Of a DNA stretch of 64,000 nucleotides, positions 8,561 through 18,043 are shown piece by piece. Source of the stretch: an uncultured Rhodoferax sp. (GTDB lineage: Bacteria; Pseudomonadota; Gammaproteobacteria; Burkholderiales; Burkholderiaceae_C); contig NZ_CAMIHB010000004.1 in NCBI RefSeq assembly GCF_946221635.1, positions 124,001-188,000 of the forward strand, written 5' to 3'. The stretch's first letter is position 1. Every line of letters begins with the position of its first letter. The translations under genes were made by a program, and so were the position numbers. The notes under the pieces are model-generated. The model searched no databases. It was not told where the DNA came from and worked only from the letters and a program-made list of their open reading frames with translations.

Positions 8561-9460
8561 ATGGCACGTAGTTCACGACCACGCCGCTTCCACCTGGCGC
8601 TCAATGCCGCCTTGCTGCCGCTGGCCATCACCACGCTGCTGGCCTATGTAGGCGCAGTGCTGTGGAGTATCCGGATTTCGTTCTCCACCTCCCGCATGCT
8701 GCCCAAGGACGACTGGGTCGGCTTCATGCAGTTTGAACGCCTGTTCAACACCGACCGCTGGATGGTGTCCCTGCAGCACATGGGCATCCTGGCCGTGGTT
8801 TACATCGGTGGCGTCCTCGTGCTCGGTACCTTGATGGCCATCTTCATTGACCAGCGCATCAAGGGCGAGAGCTGGTTCCGCACGATTTTTCTGTATCCCT
8901 TTGCCATGAGCTTCGTGGTCACCGGCCTGATCTGGCAATGGCTGTTCAACCCCGGGCTGGGCCTGCAGCACGCCTTTCGCGAACTGGGATGGGAGTCCTT
9001 CACGTTTGACTGGACCACCCGGCAAGACCTGGTGATTTACGCGGTCGGCCTGGCCATGGTCTGGCAGGGCTCCGGCACCACCATGGCCATCATCCTGGCC
9101 GCACTGCGCGGCGTGGACGAAGAGCAGTGGAAAGCCGCCCGACTCGAAGGCGTGTCCAAGCCCCGCTACTACTTCAGCATCGTGTTGCCGCAAATTGGCC
9201 CCGCATTTGCCACCTCCTTTGTGTTGCTGGCCGTTGCGCTGGTGCGTACCTTCGACGTGGTCGCCATCATGACCCACGGCGGTCCGGGGGATGCCAGCGA
9301 AGTGCCCGCCAAGTTCATCATTGACCACCTGTTCGAGCGCAACAACATCGCCTTGGCATCGGCCGCGTCTGTCGTCATGCTGATCACCGTCTTCACCGTG
9401 CTGACACCCATGTTGTATTGGCGTTCCAAAGTCCAGGCCCGCCTGGAAGCCGGCCACTGA
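8561..9460 (+). CDS. Sugar ABC transporter permease (MalF-type)
   Basis: A 299-residue inner-membrane protein of the binding-protein-dependent sugar permease family. About six membrane segments are visible. The ATPase-contact EAA loop is at LRGVDEEQWKAARLEGVSKP, a clean match to EAA-x3-G. It is followed 13 bp later by the second permease. With the binding protein and ATPase it completes a carbohydrate uptake transporter-1 system. Confidence 0.92.
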   Translation: MARSSRPRRFHLALNAALLPLAITTLLAYVGAVLWSIRISFSTSRMLPKDDWVGFMQFERLFNTDRWMVSLQHMGILAVVYIGGVLVLGTLMAIFIDQRIKGESWFRTIFLYPFAMSFVVTGLIWQWLFNPGLGLQHAFRELGWESFTFDWTTRQDLVIYAVGLAMVWQGSGTTMAIILAALRGVDEEQWKAARLEGVSKPRYYFSIVLPQIGPAFATSFVLLAVALVRTFDVVAIMTHGGPGDASEVPAKFIIDHLFERNNIALASAASVVMLITVFTVLTPMLYWRSKVQARLEAGH

Positions 9461-9473
9461 AAGAACCCACGCC

Positions 9474-10373
9474 ATGAATTCCACTGTTTCCCTGCCCCCC
9501 AAGACACCACGCCCGCGCAAAAGTGCCTTCACGCCGGCACGCCTGGGGGTGTACGCCTTTCTGCTCAGCGTTTCCGCCTTTTTTCTTCTGCCTCTGTACG
9601 TGATGGTCGTCACGTCCCTCAAAACAGGGCCCGAGGTCCGCGAGGCGCTCCTGTTTGCGTGGCCGCGCAATCCCCAGTTCGGAAACTGGATGGAAGCCTG
9701 GTCCACGGCCTGCATCTCTGTGGCCTGCGAAGGTATTCAAGGTGGTTTCTGGAACTCGGTGCGTCTGGCCATCCCCGCAACGATCCTGTCCGTCTTCCTG
9801 GGCGCCCTCAACGGCTACGCCCTGAGCTTCTGGCGCTCCAAGTGGGGCGACCTGCTGTTTGCCATCCTCATGCTCGGTGCCTTCGTACCCTTCCAGGTCA
9901 TGATCTACCCCTTGGTGTCCTGGTTTCGCATGGGGGGCTTCTACAACACCTACTGGGCCATCCTCATGGTGCACTGCATCTTCGGCATGCCGGTGCTCAC
10001 GCTGCTGTTCCGCAACTACTACGTGTCGGTGCCCCAGGAGCTGTTCAAGGCGGCCCGCATTGACGGCGGCGGTTTCTGGCGCATCTTCCTGCAACTGATG
10101 CTGCCCATGGCCACGCCCATGCTCATCGTGGCCACCATCCTGCAGGTCACCGGCATCTGGAACGACTACCTGTTCGGCCTGATCTTTGCCGGCAAGGACA
10201 ACTATCCGATGACGGTGCAGCTCAACAACCTGGTCAACACCACCTTCGGTGAACGCCGCTACCACATCGACATGGCCGCCACCATCCTCACCTCGCTGGT
10301 GCCACTGGCCATCTACTTCTTCTCTGGCCGCTGGTTCGTCCGTGGCATTGCCGCAGGCGCCGTCAAGGGCTGA
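9474..10373 (+). CDS. Sugar ABC transporter permease (MalG-type)
   Basis: A 299-residue inner-membrane permease with a cytoplasmic N-terminus (PPKTPRPRKSAFTPARLG), about six membrane segments and an EAA loop at VPQELFKAARIDGGGFWRI. MalG-type proteins carry this arginine-rich start and end in a short cytoplasmic tail. It pairs with the permease just upstream. Confidence 0.92.
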   Translation: MNSTVSLPPKTPRPRKSAFTPARLGVYAFLLSVSAFFLLPLYVMVVTSLKTGPEVREALLFAWPRNPQFGNWMEAWSTACISVACEGIQGGFWNSVRLAIPATILSVFLGALNGYALSFWRSKWGDLLFAILMLGAFVPFQVMIYPLVSWFRMGGFYNTYWAILMVHCIFGMPVLTLLFRNYYVSVPQELFKAARIDGGGFWRIFLQLMLPMATPMLIVATILQVTGIWNDYLFGLIFAGKDNYPMTVQLNNLVNTTFGERRYHIDMAATILTSLVPLAIYFFSGRWFVRGIAAGAVKG

Positions 10374-10409
10374 CCTTTTCCTCCAATCCATTCCAACAAA
10401 GAACTCATC

Positions 10410-11489
10410 ATGGCCAGCGTCCACATCAAAGACCTCGACATCGTCCTGGGGGGCAACAACATCCTCAAGTCCATGAACCTGGAAGTGCAGGAGGGTGAAT
10501 TCCTCGTGCTGCTGGGTCCTTCTGGCTGCGGGAAATCCACCCTGCTGCATTCCATTGCCGGCTTCTACGACGTCAATGACGGCCAGATCGTCATCGGCGA
10601 CAAGGACGTCACCTGGGCCGACCCCAAGGACCGCGACATCGGCATGGTGTTCCAGTCTTACGCGCTCTACCCCACCATGAATGTGGAGCGCAACATGTCC
10701 TTCGGCCTGCGCGTGGCCGGCGTGGACAAGGCGGAAATCGAGAAGCGCGTGAACCGTGCCGCCGACATGCTGCAGCTCAAGGACCTGCTCAAGCGACGCC
10801 CTTCCCAGCTCTCCGGCGGTCAACGCCAGCGCGTGGCCATTGGTCGGGCGCTGGTGCGCGATGCCAAGGTCTTCCTGTTCGACGAACCGCTTTCCAATCT
10901 GGACGCCAAGCTGCGCGCCGAACTGCGCCGCGAACTCAAGGAGCTGCACCAGAACCTGGGCGCTACCATGATCTATGTGACACACGACCAGGTGGAAGCC
11001 ATGACACTGGCCGACCGCATCGCCGTGATGCGCCACGGCAAGATCCAGCAGATCGACACGCCCGCCATGGTGTACGGCCAGCCCACCAATGTGTTCGTCG
11101 CGGGATTCCTCGGCTCGCCCAGCATGAATTTCATCAAGGGCCTGTTGGACACCTCGGGGGGACGGACCAGCGTACGCGCTGGCGACTTCACGCTGGACGT
11201 GTCGGCCTACCCCTTCAAGGCCGCCCCGCAGCAAGGACAGGACGTGATCCTCGGCATACGTCCGGAACACATCCAGGTGGCCCCCGGCGGCGCAGCTGCC
11301 ATTGCAGGCAAAATCAAACTCATTGAACCCATGGGCGCCCACCAGATCCTCTGGGTGGACTGCCAGGGCCAGACCCTGAGCATCCACACCGAAAGCGCCA
11401 CCGAATACCAGACCGGCGCCACATTGGACTTGTCCGTGGACTGCACCCGCGCCTCCATTTTCCAGGGGGATGGCGAACAACGCATTTGA
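10410..11489 (+). CDS. Sugar ABC transporter ATP-binding protein (MsmK/UgpC family)
   Basis: A 359-residue ATPase. It has Walker A GPSGCGKST, the Q-loop FQSYALYP, the ABC signature LSGGQRQRVAIGRAL, Walker B VFLFDEPLSNLD and the H-loop VTHDQ. The C-terminal 120 residues form the OB-type regulatory domain of MalK-like proteins (GIRPEHI). The gene starts 36 bp after the second permease and ends 18 bp before the second lacI gene, so all are probably one transcript. Confidence 0.94.
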   Translation: MASVHIKDLDIVLGGNNILKSMNLEVQEGEFLVLLGPSGCGKSTLLHSIAGFYDVNDGQIVIGDKDVTWADPKDRDIGMVFQSYALYPTMNVERNMSFGLRVAGVDKAEIEKRVNRAADMLQLKDLLKRRPSQLSGGQRQRVAIGRALVRDAKVFLFDEPLSNLDAKLRAELRRELKELHQNLGATMIYVTHDQVEAMTLADRIAVMRHGKIQQIDTPAMVYGQPTNVFVAGFLGSPSMNFIKGLLDTSGGRTSVRAGDFTLDVSAYPFKAAPQQGQDVILGIRPEHIQVAPGGAAAIAGKIKLIEPMGAHQILWVDCQGQTLSIHTESATEYQTGATLDLSVDCTRASIFQGDGEQRI

Positions 11490-11507
11490 AGGAGTTAGAC
11501 GCGCACG

Positions 11508-12554
11508 ATGGCCACCATCAAAGATGTTGCCAAGCTGGCCCAGGTTGGTGTGGGCACTGCGTCCCGGGCCATTTCGGGCCGCGGAGGCGTTTCAGCCGAT
11601 GCGCTGGCCCGTGTGCAGAACGCCGTCCAGCAACTGGACTTCCGCCCGTCCAACGTGGCGCGGGCACTCTCGCTCAAGAGCCTGGGCATGCTGGGCGTCT
11701 ACGTGCCCCTGTTCGAAGGCTCTTTCTACTCGCCCATCCTGCAGGCCATAGACCGCGAACTGCGCGCAGTGGACCGGCACATGGTGGCGGCCAACGCCTG
11801 CGGCCAGGGTGACGAGCGGCAGAAGGCCTTGCAGGGCGTGGATTTCCTCATGCAGCGCCAGTGCGATGGCGTCTTCATCCTCAGCAATGACCTGTTGGAA
11901 TCCGACCTCGCCGATCTCTATCGCCGCTACCCCCGCCTTGTGCTGCTCAACCGGCACAGCCCGGTGCTGGGCGAGCACGCCTTCAGCGCTGACCACGAAC
12001 AGGCTGGCCGTCTGGCAGCCATGGCCTTGCTCTCGCACGGCCACCGGGAGATCGCCGTCATCCAGGGCCACCGCGACGCGCCCGACAACCATGACCGCAT
12101 GCGCGGCTTCCATGCCGAGCTGGGCCGCCATGGGGTGCAGGTCAAACCCCAGCACCATGTGGATGGCACGTTCAGCTTCGTGTCCGGCTACGCAGGGGCC
12201 GAGCAATTGCTGTCCCAGCATGACCAAAGCTACACCGCCGTGTTCTGCGCCAACGACGTCATGGCCATGGCAGCCATCACCCGCTTCATCCAGGCAGGGC
12301 GACGGGTACCGCAGGATGTGTCCGTCATCGGCTACGACGACACCGACATCGCGGCCTACACGGCACCGCCACTGACCACGGTGCGCATCCCCATGGACAA
12401 GGTCACCACCAACGCCTGCCGCTACTTGCTCAATATGTGCTACGCGCTCAACCTTCCGGTGGAGCGTGACTTTGCACCGCATGTTGTCTGGCGCGGCTCG
12501 GTCGGTCAGGGGCCGCACCGCCCACTGGACCTGACCACCGTGGCCCGCAGCTGA
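11508..12554 (+). CDS. LacI-family transcriptional regulator (beta-glycoside locus, second)
   Basis: A 348-residue repressor of normal family length. The canonical start MATIKDVAKLAQVGVGTASR holds the recognition helix, followed by the hinge LDFRPSNVARALS and a sugar-binding domain ending near TTVRIPMDKV. It has the ribosome site AAGGAG and lies inside the transporter operon. It is therefore the likely local sensor of the imported or processed sugar. The GGAACCGGTTCC palindrome at 5668 is its best candidate site, by inference only. Confidence 0.92.
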   Translation: MATIKDVAKLAQVGVGTASRAISGRGGVSADALARVQNAVQQLDFRPSNVARALSLKSLGMLGVYVPLFEGSFYSPILQAIDRELRAVDRHMVAANACGQGDERQKALQGVDFLMQRQCDGVFILSNDLLESDLADLYRRYPRLVLLNRHSPVLGEHAFSADHEQAGRLAAMALLSHGHREIAVIQGHRDAPDNHDRMRGFHAELGRHGVQVKPQHHVDGTFSFVSGYAGAEQLLSQHDQSYTAVFCANDVMAMAAITRFIQAGRRVPQDVSVIGYDDTDIAAYTAPPLTTVRIPMDKVTTNACRYLLNMCYALNLPVERDFAPHVVWRGSVGQGPHRPLDLTTVARS

Positions 12555-12558
12555 CGCC

Positions 12559-13629
12559 ATGACCCTCCCGCTGGGCATTGTCGGCACAGGCAATATTTTT
12601 CCCGCCTACCTGCGCACGCTCCAGCGCAGCAAACTGTTCCGCATGGTCGGTGTGGCCGACGGCGGGAGCGGCAGTGCCCAAGCACGCGCCCGTGAGTTTG
12701 GCCTGCAGTCCATGTCACTGGACGCCCTGCTGCAAAGTGAAGCCGACATCATTCTCTGCCTCACGCCGCCCCTGAGCCACCATGCCATCGGCATGCGCGC
12801 GCTGCAAGCGGGCAAGCATTTCTTCACCGAGAAGCCCTTGGCCGCCACCTTTGCCCAGGGCCAAGAACTCGTCACCCTGGCCGCACAAAAAGGCCTGCGC
12901 CTGGGCAGCGCACCGGACACTTTTTTTGGCGCTGCGGCACAGACGGTACGCGCGCTGGTCGACAGCAACGCGGTGGGACGTATCCGCCATGGCACGGCAC
13001 ACTTCATGGCGCATGGCCCCGATGAGTGGCACCCCAACCCCGCCTTCTTCTACCAGCCCGGTGCGGGTCCGCTGCTGGATGTAGGCGTGTACTACCTCAC
13101 GCACCTGGTACACCACCTGGGTCCGGTCGCGCGGGTCAGCGGCACTGCCCACATGACCCATGCGGAGCGCCACATCACCACCGGCCCCAATGCCGGCAAA
13201 ACCCTGCGCGTGGAGGTACCTACGCATATCGTGAGCCAGCTGGCATTTGCGGGCGGTCCCCAGGTAGTGCTCACCAGCAGCTTCGATGTCTGGAAGCACG
13301 CCCATCAGCCCATGGAGTTCTATGGCGATGCCGGCAGCATCCTCCTGCCTGACCCGAATCGCTTTGGCGGCACAGTGAAGACCGCTCTGCGCGAAGATCC
13401 ATGGGTACGCGCGGCTGACAAGCGCCCCCACACCACCAATCTGCGCGGCCTGGGCCTGATCGATATGGCACGAGCACTGCAGACCCAGCGCCCACATCGA
13501 TGCAGTGCCGAGATGGCACTGCATGTGCTCGAAGTCATGGAGCGCGCGCTGGAGGCCGCACGTACCGGCCAGACCCAGACCCTCACCACCACCTGCGAGC
13601 GACCAGCGCCGCTGGACTTCCCACCATGA
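12559..13629 (+). CDS. Gfo/Idh/MocA family oxidoreductase
   Basis: A 356-residue NAD(P)-dependent dehydrogenase. The Rossmann fingerprint is GIVGTGNIF at the start. The EKP motif (FFTEKPLAATFAQG, near residue 95) holds the catalytic lysine, and GPLLDVGVYYLTHL is the typical C-terminal-domain helix. The family oxidises sugars or sugar derivatives, and some members act on the C3 hydroxyl of glycosides. The gene sits between the regulator and a GH1 gene, overlapping the latter by 4 bp (ATGA). It probably modifies a product or substrate of the same pathway. Confidence 0.9.
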   Translation: MTLPLGIVGTGNIFPAYLRTLQRSKLFRMVGVADGGSGSAQARAREFGLQSMSLDALLQSEADIILCLTPPLSHHAIGMRALQAGKHFFTEKPLAATFAQGQELVTLAAQKGLRLGSAPDTFFGAAAQTVRALVDSNAVGRIRHGTAHFMAHGPDEWHPNPAFFYQPGAGPLLDVGVYYLTHLVHHLGPVARVSGTAHMTHAERHITTGPNAGKTLRVEVPTHIVSQLAFAGGPQVVLTSSFDVWKHAHQPMEFYGDAGSILLPDPNRFGGTVKTALREDPWVRAADKRPHTTNLRGLGLIDMARALQTQRPHRCSAEMALHVLEVMERALEAARTGQTQTLTTTCERPAPLDFPP

Positions 13630-14966
13630 ACCTCCCCTCCGGTTTTCACTTCGGCGCATCCACCTCGGCCTACCAGATTGAAGGTGCCGCGCAGGAAGAC
13701 GGGCGCCTGCCCAGCATTTGGGACGAGTTCGCCCACAAGAGTGGCCGCATCAAGGACGGCAGAACCGGCGATGTGGCTTGCGACCACTACCATCGCTGGC
13801 GCGAGGATGTGGACCTCATCCATGCGCTGGGGCACAACGCCTACCGCTTTTCGATTGCCTGGCCGCGCGTGATCCCGCAGGGGCGTGGTGCCGTCAACGC
13901 CAAGGGCCTGGACTTTTACGATCGCCTGGTGGACCGCCTGTTGGAAAAGGGCATTGCACCCTATGCCACGCTCTACCACTGGGACCTGCCCATGGGCCTG
14001 CACCGCGAGGGCGGCTGGTTGAACCGCGACACCTGCCACGCCTTTGCCGACTATGCCGCCGTGGTGGCGCAACGCTTGGGCGACCGCGTGTACAGCTACG
14101 CCACCTTCAACGAACCGCGTTGCTCGGCCACCGTGGGCTACCTGGAGGGGCGGCATGCGCCCGGTGAGATGGACCAGGCCAAGGCCCTGCAGGTGGCGCA
14201 CCACCTCATGCTGGCCCACGGCCTGGGCATGCAGGCGTTGCGTGCGAACACCCGCACAGCCCGCCTGGGTGTGGTGCTGGATGTGAAGCCCTACCACCCG
14301 GCCGATGACTCTGCGGCATCGCAACAGGCCGCACACAACGCCTATGGCGTGTTCAACCGCTGGTTCATGGAACCCATGTTTCTGGGACACTACCCGCAGG
14401 ACATCTGGGACGGCTACGGCGCAATGGTGCCTGCCATGCAAGAGAGCGACCTGGTCACCATCTGCCAACCCATCGACAGCCTGGGCATCAATTACTACGC
14501 GCGCGGTCATGTGGAGCACAGCGCAGCCAAGCCCTTTCCGCATGCAGCCGACGTGCGTTGCGCCACCTCTTCCTTCACCGATATGGGCTGGGAGATTTGG
14601 CCCGACGGCCTGCGGGAAATGCTGGTGCGCATCCACCGGGACTACCGCGTGCCCGACATCTACATCGCCGAAAACGGCGCGGCCATGGACGACGTGCTGG
14701 AGAACGGGCGCGTGCACGACCCGGTGCGGCGCGACTACCTGCAGTCACACATCACGGCGATGGCACAGGCGCGCGCAACAGGCGTACCGATCAGCGCCTA
14801 CCTGGCCTGGTCACTATTGGACAACTACGAATGGGGCCACGGCTACACACGCCGCTTTGGTCTCTGCTATGTGGACTACCCCACACAGCAACGCATCCCG
14901 AAGGACAGCGCACTGTGGCTGCGCGACTTCATCGCCAGCCAGAACGCACGGCCCTACACGCGCTGA
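13626..14966 (+). CDS. Beta-glucosidase, glycoside hydrolase family 1 (second copy)
   Basis: A 446-residue GH1 enzyme beginning MNLPSGFHFGASTSAYQIEG. The acid/base Glu is in TFNEPR (E163), the nucleophile in IAENG (E349), and the aglycone motif is LLDNYEWGHGY. It is similar to, but clearly diverged from, the copy at 5749: the residue after NEP is R instead of W. The two enzymes may therefore prefer different aglycones or linkages. Its start overlaps the oxidoreductase stop. It is the last gene of the operon and converges on gcdH, only 6 bp away. Confidence 0.93.
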   Translation: MNLPSGFHFGASTSAYQIEGAAQEDGRLPSIWDEFAHKSGRIKDGRTGDVACDHYHRWREDVDLIHALGHNAYRFSIAWPRVIPQGRGAVNAKGLDFYDRLVDRLLEKGIAPYATLYHWDLPMGLHREGGWLNRDTCHAFADYAAVVAQRLGDRVYSYATFNEPRCSATVGYLEGRHAPGEMDQAKALQVAHHLMLAHGLGMQALRANTRTARLGVVLDVKPYHPADDSAASQQAAHNAYGVFNRWFMEPMFLGHYPQDIWDGYGAMVPAMQESDLVTICQPIDSLGINYYARGHVEHSAAKPFPHAADVRCATSSFTDMGWEIWPDGLREMLVRIHRDYRVPDIYIAENGAAMDDVLENGRVHDPVRRDYLQSHITAMAQARATGVPISAYLAWSLLDNYEWGHGYTRRFGLCYVDYPTQQRIPKDSALWLRDFIASQNARPYTR

Positions 14967-14972
14967 ACCGCG

Positions 14973-16169
14973 TTAGTTCGCAAAGGCAGCAATACCCGTC
15001 TGCGCCCGGCCCAGGATGAGGGCGTGGATGTCGTGCGTGCCTTCGTAGGTGTTCACCACTTCCAGATTCACCAGGTGACGGGCCACACCAAACTCGTCGC
15101 TGATGCCGTTGCCACCCATCATGTCGCGTGCCATGCGCGCAATGTCCAGCGCCTTGCCGCAGCTGTTGCGCTTGAGGATGGAGGTGATCTCCACCGCCGC
15201 CGTGCCCTCGTCCTTCATGCGGCCCAGGCGCAGGCAGCCTTGCAGGCCCAGCGCAATCTCGGTCTGCATGTCGGCCAGCTTCTTCTGCACCAGTTGGTTC
15301 GCCGCGAGCGGGCGGCCAAACTGCTTGCGGTCCAGCGTGTACTGGCGCGCGCGCAGCCAGCAGTCTTCGGCCGCGCCCAACGCCCCCCAGGCAATGCCGT
15401 AGCGTGCGCTGTTGAGGCAGGTGAAAGGCCCCTTGAGCCCCTGCACCTCGGGGAAGGCGTTCTCCTCAGGGCAGAACACCCCGTCCATGACGATCTCGCC
15501 GGTGATGCTGGCACGCAGGCCCACCTTGCCATGGATGGCGGGTGCTGACAGCCCGGCCATGCCTTTCTCCAGCACAAAACCACGGATGGGGCCGACGGTG
15601 CCGCCTTCGGACACTTCCTTGGCCCACACCACGAACACATCGGCGATGGGGCTGTTGCTGATCCACATCTTGCTGCCGCTGAGCTTGTAGCCGCCAGCCA
15701 CCTTGTGGGCGCGCGTGACCATGCTGCCGGGGTCCGAGCCATGGTCAGGCTCGGTCAAGCCGAAGCAGCCGATCCACTCACCCGTTGCCAGACGCGGAAG
15801 GTACTTCTGCTTCTGGGCCTCGGTGCCGAATTCGTAAATCGGCACCATCACCAGGCTGCTTTGCACGCTCATCATGCTGCGGTAGCCGCTATCGACCCGC
15901 TCCACCTCGCGCGCAATCAGGCCATAGGCCACGTAGTTCAAGCCGGGGCCACCGTACGCTTCAGGAATGGTGGGGCCCAGCAAGCCCAACGCCCCCATCT
16001 CGCGGAAGATGGCCGGGTCGGTGTGCGCATTCCGAAAGGCCTCGGTCACCCGCGCCAGCAGACGTTCCTGTGCGTAGGCCTGGGCCGCATCGCGCACCAT
16101 GCGCTCGTCCTCGCTGAGCTGGCTGTCGAGCAAAAAAGGGTCTTGCCAATGGAAGGCGGCATGCGGCAT
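14973..16169 (-). CDS. gcdH: Glutaryl-CoA dehydrogenase
   Basis: The 398-residue protein has the acyl-CoA dehydrogenase fold. The FAD-contact segment is CFGLTEPDHGSDPGSM, and the catalytic Glu is in VNTYEGTHDIHALILGRAQTG, the form seen in glutaryl-CoA dehydrogenases. It converts glutaryl-CoA to crotonyl-CoA in lysine and tryptophan breakdown. Of two possible starts, 16169 (MPHAAFHWQDP) has CCGGAG at ideal spacing. The start at 16202 would add 11 residues with a weak ribosome site. It is divergent from davB, which makes glutarate precursors from lysine, so the two units form one pathway. Confidence 0.93.
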   Translation of the reverse strand: MPHAAFHWQDPFLLDSQLSEDERMVRDAAQAYAQERLLARVTEAFRNAHTDPAIFREMGALGLLGPTIPEAYGGPGLNYVAYGLIAREVERVDSGYRSMMSVQSSLVMVPIYEFGTEAQKQKYLPRLATGEWIGCFGLTEPDHGSDPGSMVTRAHKVAGGYKLSGSKMWISNSPIADVFVVWAKEVSEGGTVGPIRGFVLEKGMAGLSAPAIHGKVGLRASITGEIVMDGVFCPEENAFPEVQGLKGPFTCLNSARYGIAWGALGAAEDCWLRARQYTLDRKQFGRPLAANQLVQKKLADMQTEIALGLQGCLRLGRMKDEGTAAVEITSILKRNSCGKALDIARMARDMMGGNGISDEFGVARHLVNLEVVNTYEGTHDIHALILGRAQTGIAAFAN

Positions 16170-16259
16170 GGGAACACTCCGGTCTAGGGCTGGGGTGGCC
16201 ATGGTAGTCCCGCGCGTGGTCCACGACAAGCGAAGCTTACGCACTCAGATGTGCATAAA

Positions 16260-16278
16260 TTGCATACTTTATTTGCAA
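16260..16278. promoter_or_regulatory. Candidate LysR-type operator between gcdH and davB
   Basis: TTGCA (16260-16264) and TGCAA (16274-16278) form an inverted repeat with a 9-bp AT-rich spacer, inside the only AT-rich stretch of the divergent gcdH-davB gap. A further TGCATAAA lies next to it. LysR proteins bind such dyads, and a LysR gene lies at the end of the davBA operon (18857). Confidence 0.5.
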
Positions 16279-16370
16279 TGTCGTGACTTGTAGCCATAGC
16301 CACCATTTCCTGTCTTGCGACGTTCGCATGCCTATGCCATAGTCTAATTTTTGGCTCCAGGCATATCACC

Positions 16371-18038
16371 ATGGACAACACCACTGCACGCCCGCCCGTC
16401 ACCATCTTCGGGCCCGACTTTCCGTTTGCCTTCGACGACTGGATTGCCCACCCCGCCGGCCTGGGCCAACTCCCCAGCGAGCGCCTGGGTGAGGAGGTGG
16501 CTATCGTGGGTGCGGGCATGGCCGGCATGGTCGCCGCTTACGAGCTCATGAAGCTGGGCCTCAAACCGGTGATCTACGAAGCCTCCAAGATGGGCGGGCG
16601 CCTGCGCTCGCAGGTCTTCGAGGGCACCAAGAACACGGTGGCCGAGCTGGGCGGCATGCGCTTCCCGGTCTCGGGCACGGCCTTCTACCACTACGTGAAC
16701 CAGTTGGGCCTGCAGACACGTCCCTTCCCCAACCCGTTAACCCCCGCTTCGGGCAGCACCGTGATTGATCTGGAGGGCGAAACCCACTACGCGCAATCGC
16801 TGTCCGATCTGCCCGCCGTATTTCGTGAAGTGGCAGAAGCCTGGGCACAGGCCCTGGAGGACGATGCGCGCTTCTCGGACATGCAGGACGCCATCCGCAC
16901 ACGCGATGTGCCCACGCTCAAGCGCCTGTGGAACACGCTGGTGCCGCTGTGGGATGACCGCACCTTCTACGACTTCGTCGCCAGCTCCGAAGCCTTCTCC
17001 AGGCTGTCGTTCCGCCACCGCGAGATCTTTGGCCAGGTTGGCTTTGGTACGGGTGGCTGGGACTCGGACTTTCCCAACTCCATGCTCGAAATCCTGCGCG
17101 TGGTGCTGACCAACTGCGATGACGAACAACGTCTCATCGTCGGGGGAGCCGACCAGGTGCCGCATGGCCTCTGGCGCCATGCGCCGACACAAATCACGCA
17201 TTGGCCACCAGGGACCACGCTGCAAAGCCTGCATGCGGGTGCCACTCGCCCCGGCGTGGCCGCCATTGCCCGCAACGCCGACGGCCGCCTGGCGGTAACC
17301 GACTGCTGGGGTGACACGCGCCACTACAGCGCCGTGCTGACCACCTGCCAGAGCTGGCTGCTGACCACGCAGATTGCCGTGGAAGAGACACTGTTCTCCC
17401 AGAAGATGTGGATGGCACTGGACCGCACGCGCTACATGCAGTCCAGCAAAACCTTTGTGATGGTGGACCGCCCTTTCTGGAAAGACAAGGACCCCGAAAC
17501 CGGCCGCGACGTGATGAGCATGACGCTCACCGACCGGCTCACACGCGGCACCTACCTGTTTGACAACGGCCCCGACCAACCCGCCGTCATCTGCCTCTCC
17601 TACGCCTGGATGGGCGATGCGCTCAAGATGCTGCCGCAGTCGCCCGAGAAGCGCGTCAAGCTGGCGTTGCAGGCGCTCAAGAAGATCTACCCCAAGGTGG
17701 ACATCGCCAGCCACATCATCGGCGATCCTATTTGTGTGTCGTGGGAGGCCGACCCTTACTTTCTGGGTGCCTTCAAGGGCGCGTTGCCCGGCCACTACCG
17801 CTACAACCAACGCATGTATGCGCACTTCATGCAGGACGCATTTCCCGCCGAGCACAAAGGCCTGTTCATCGCGGGCGACGATGTGTCGTGGACGCCCGCC
17901 TGGGTCGAAGGCGCGGTGCAGACCTCGCTCAACGCCGTGTGGGGCATCGTGCACCACCTGGGCGGAAAGTCGCACGCCAGCAATCCCGGCCCCGGCGATG
18001 TGTTTGCCGAACTGGGCCCCATGGCCTTGCCGGATTGA
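16371..18038 (+). CDS. davB: L-lysine 2-monooxygenase (flavin amine oxidase family)
   Basis: The 555-residue flavoprotein closely resembles Pseudomonas DavB as I remember it, with ITIFGPDFPFAFDDW-type sequence at the start. The FAD-binding GxGxxG is at about residues 47-52 (VGAGMAGMVAAYELM). Other strong family segments are AELGGMRFPVS, VGFGTGGWDSDFPNSML and FIAGDDVSWTPAWVEGAVQT. It converts L-lysine with O2 to 5-aminopentanamide and CO2. The gene is 5 bp upstream of davA, so they are co-transcribed. A tryptophan 2-monooxygenase assignment is less likely given the davA partner. Confidence 0.93.
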   Translation: MDNTTARPPVTIFGPDFPFAFDDWIAHPAGLGQLPSERLGEEVAIVGAGMAGMVAAYELMKLGLKPVIYEASKMGGRLRSQVFEGTKNTVAELGGMRFPVSGTAFYHYVNQLGLQTRPFPNPLTPASGSTVIDLEGETHYAQSLSDLPAVFREVAEAWAQALEDDARFSDMQDAIRTRDVPTLKRLWNTLVPLWDDRTFYDFVASSEAFSRLSFRHREIFGQVGFGTGGWDSDFPNSMLEILRVVLTNCDDEQRLIVGGADQVPHGLWRHAPTQITHWPPGTTLQSLHAGATRPGVAAIARNADGRLAVTDCWGDTRHYSAVLTTCQSWLLTTQIAVEETLFSQKMWMALDRTRYMQSSKTFVMVDRPFWKDKDPETGRDVMSMTLTDRLTRGTYLFDNGPDQPAVICLSYAWMGDALKMLPQSPEKRVKLALQALKKIYPKVDIASHIIGDPICVSWEADPYFLGAFKGALPGHYRYNQRMYAHFMQDAFPAEHKGLFIAGDDVSWTPAWVEGAVQTSLNAVWGIVHHLGGKSHASNPGPGDVFAELGPMALPD

Positions 18039-18043
18039 CGGCC

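Noticed and set aside
9393..11480. A 695-codon minus-strand frame opposite the sugar permease and ATPase genes
   Set aside because: A shadow frame with low-complexity composition; the plus strand has full transporter signatures.
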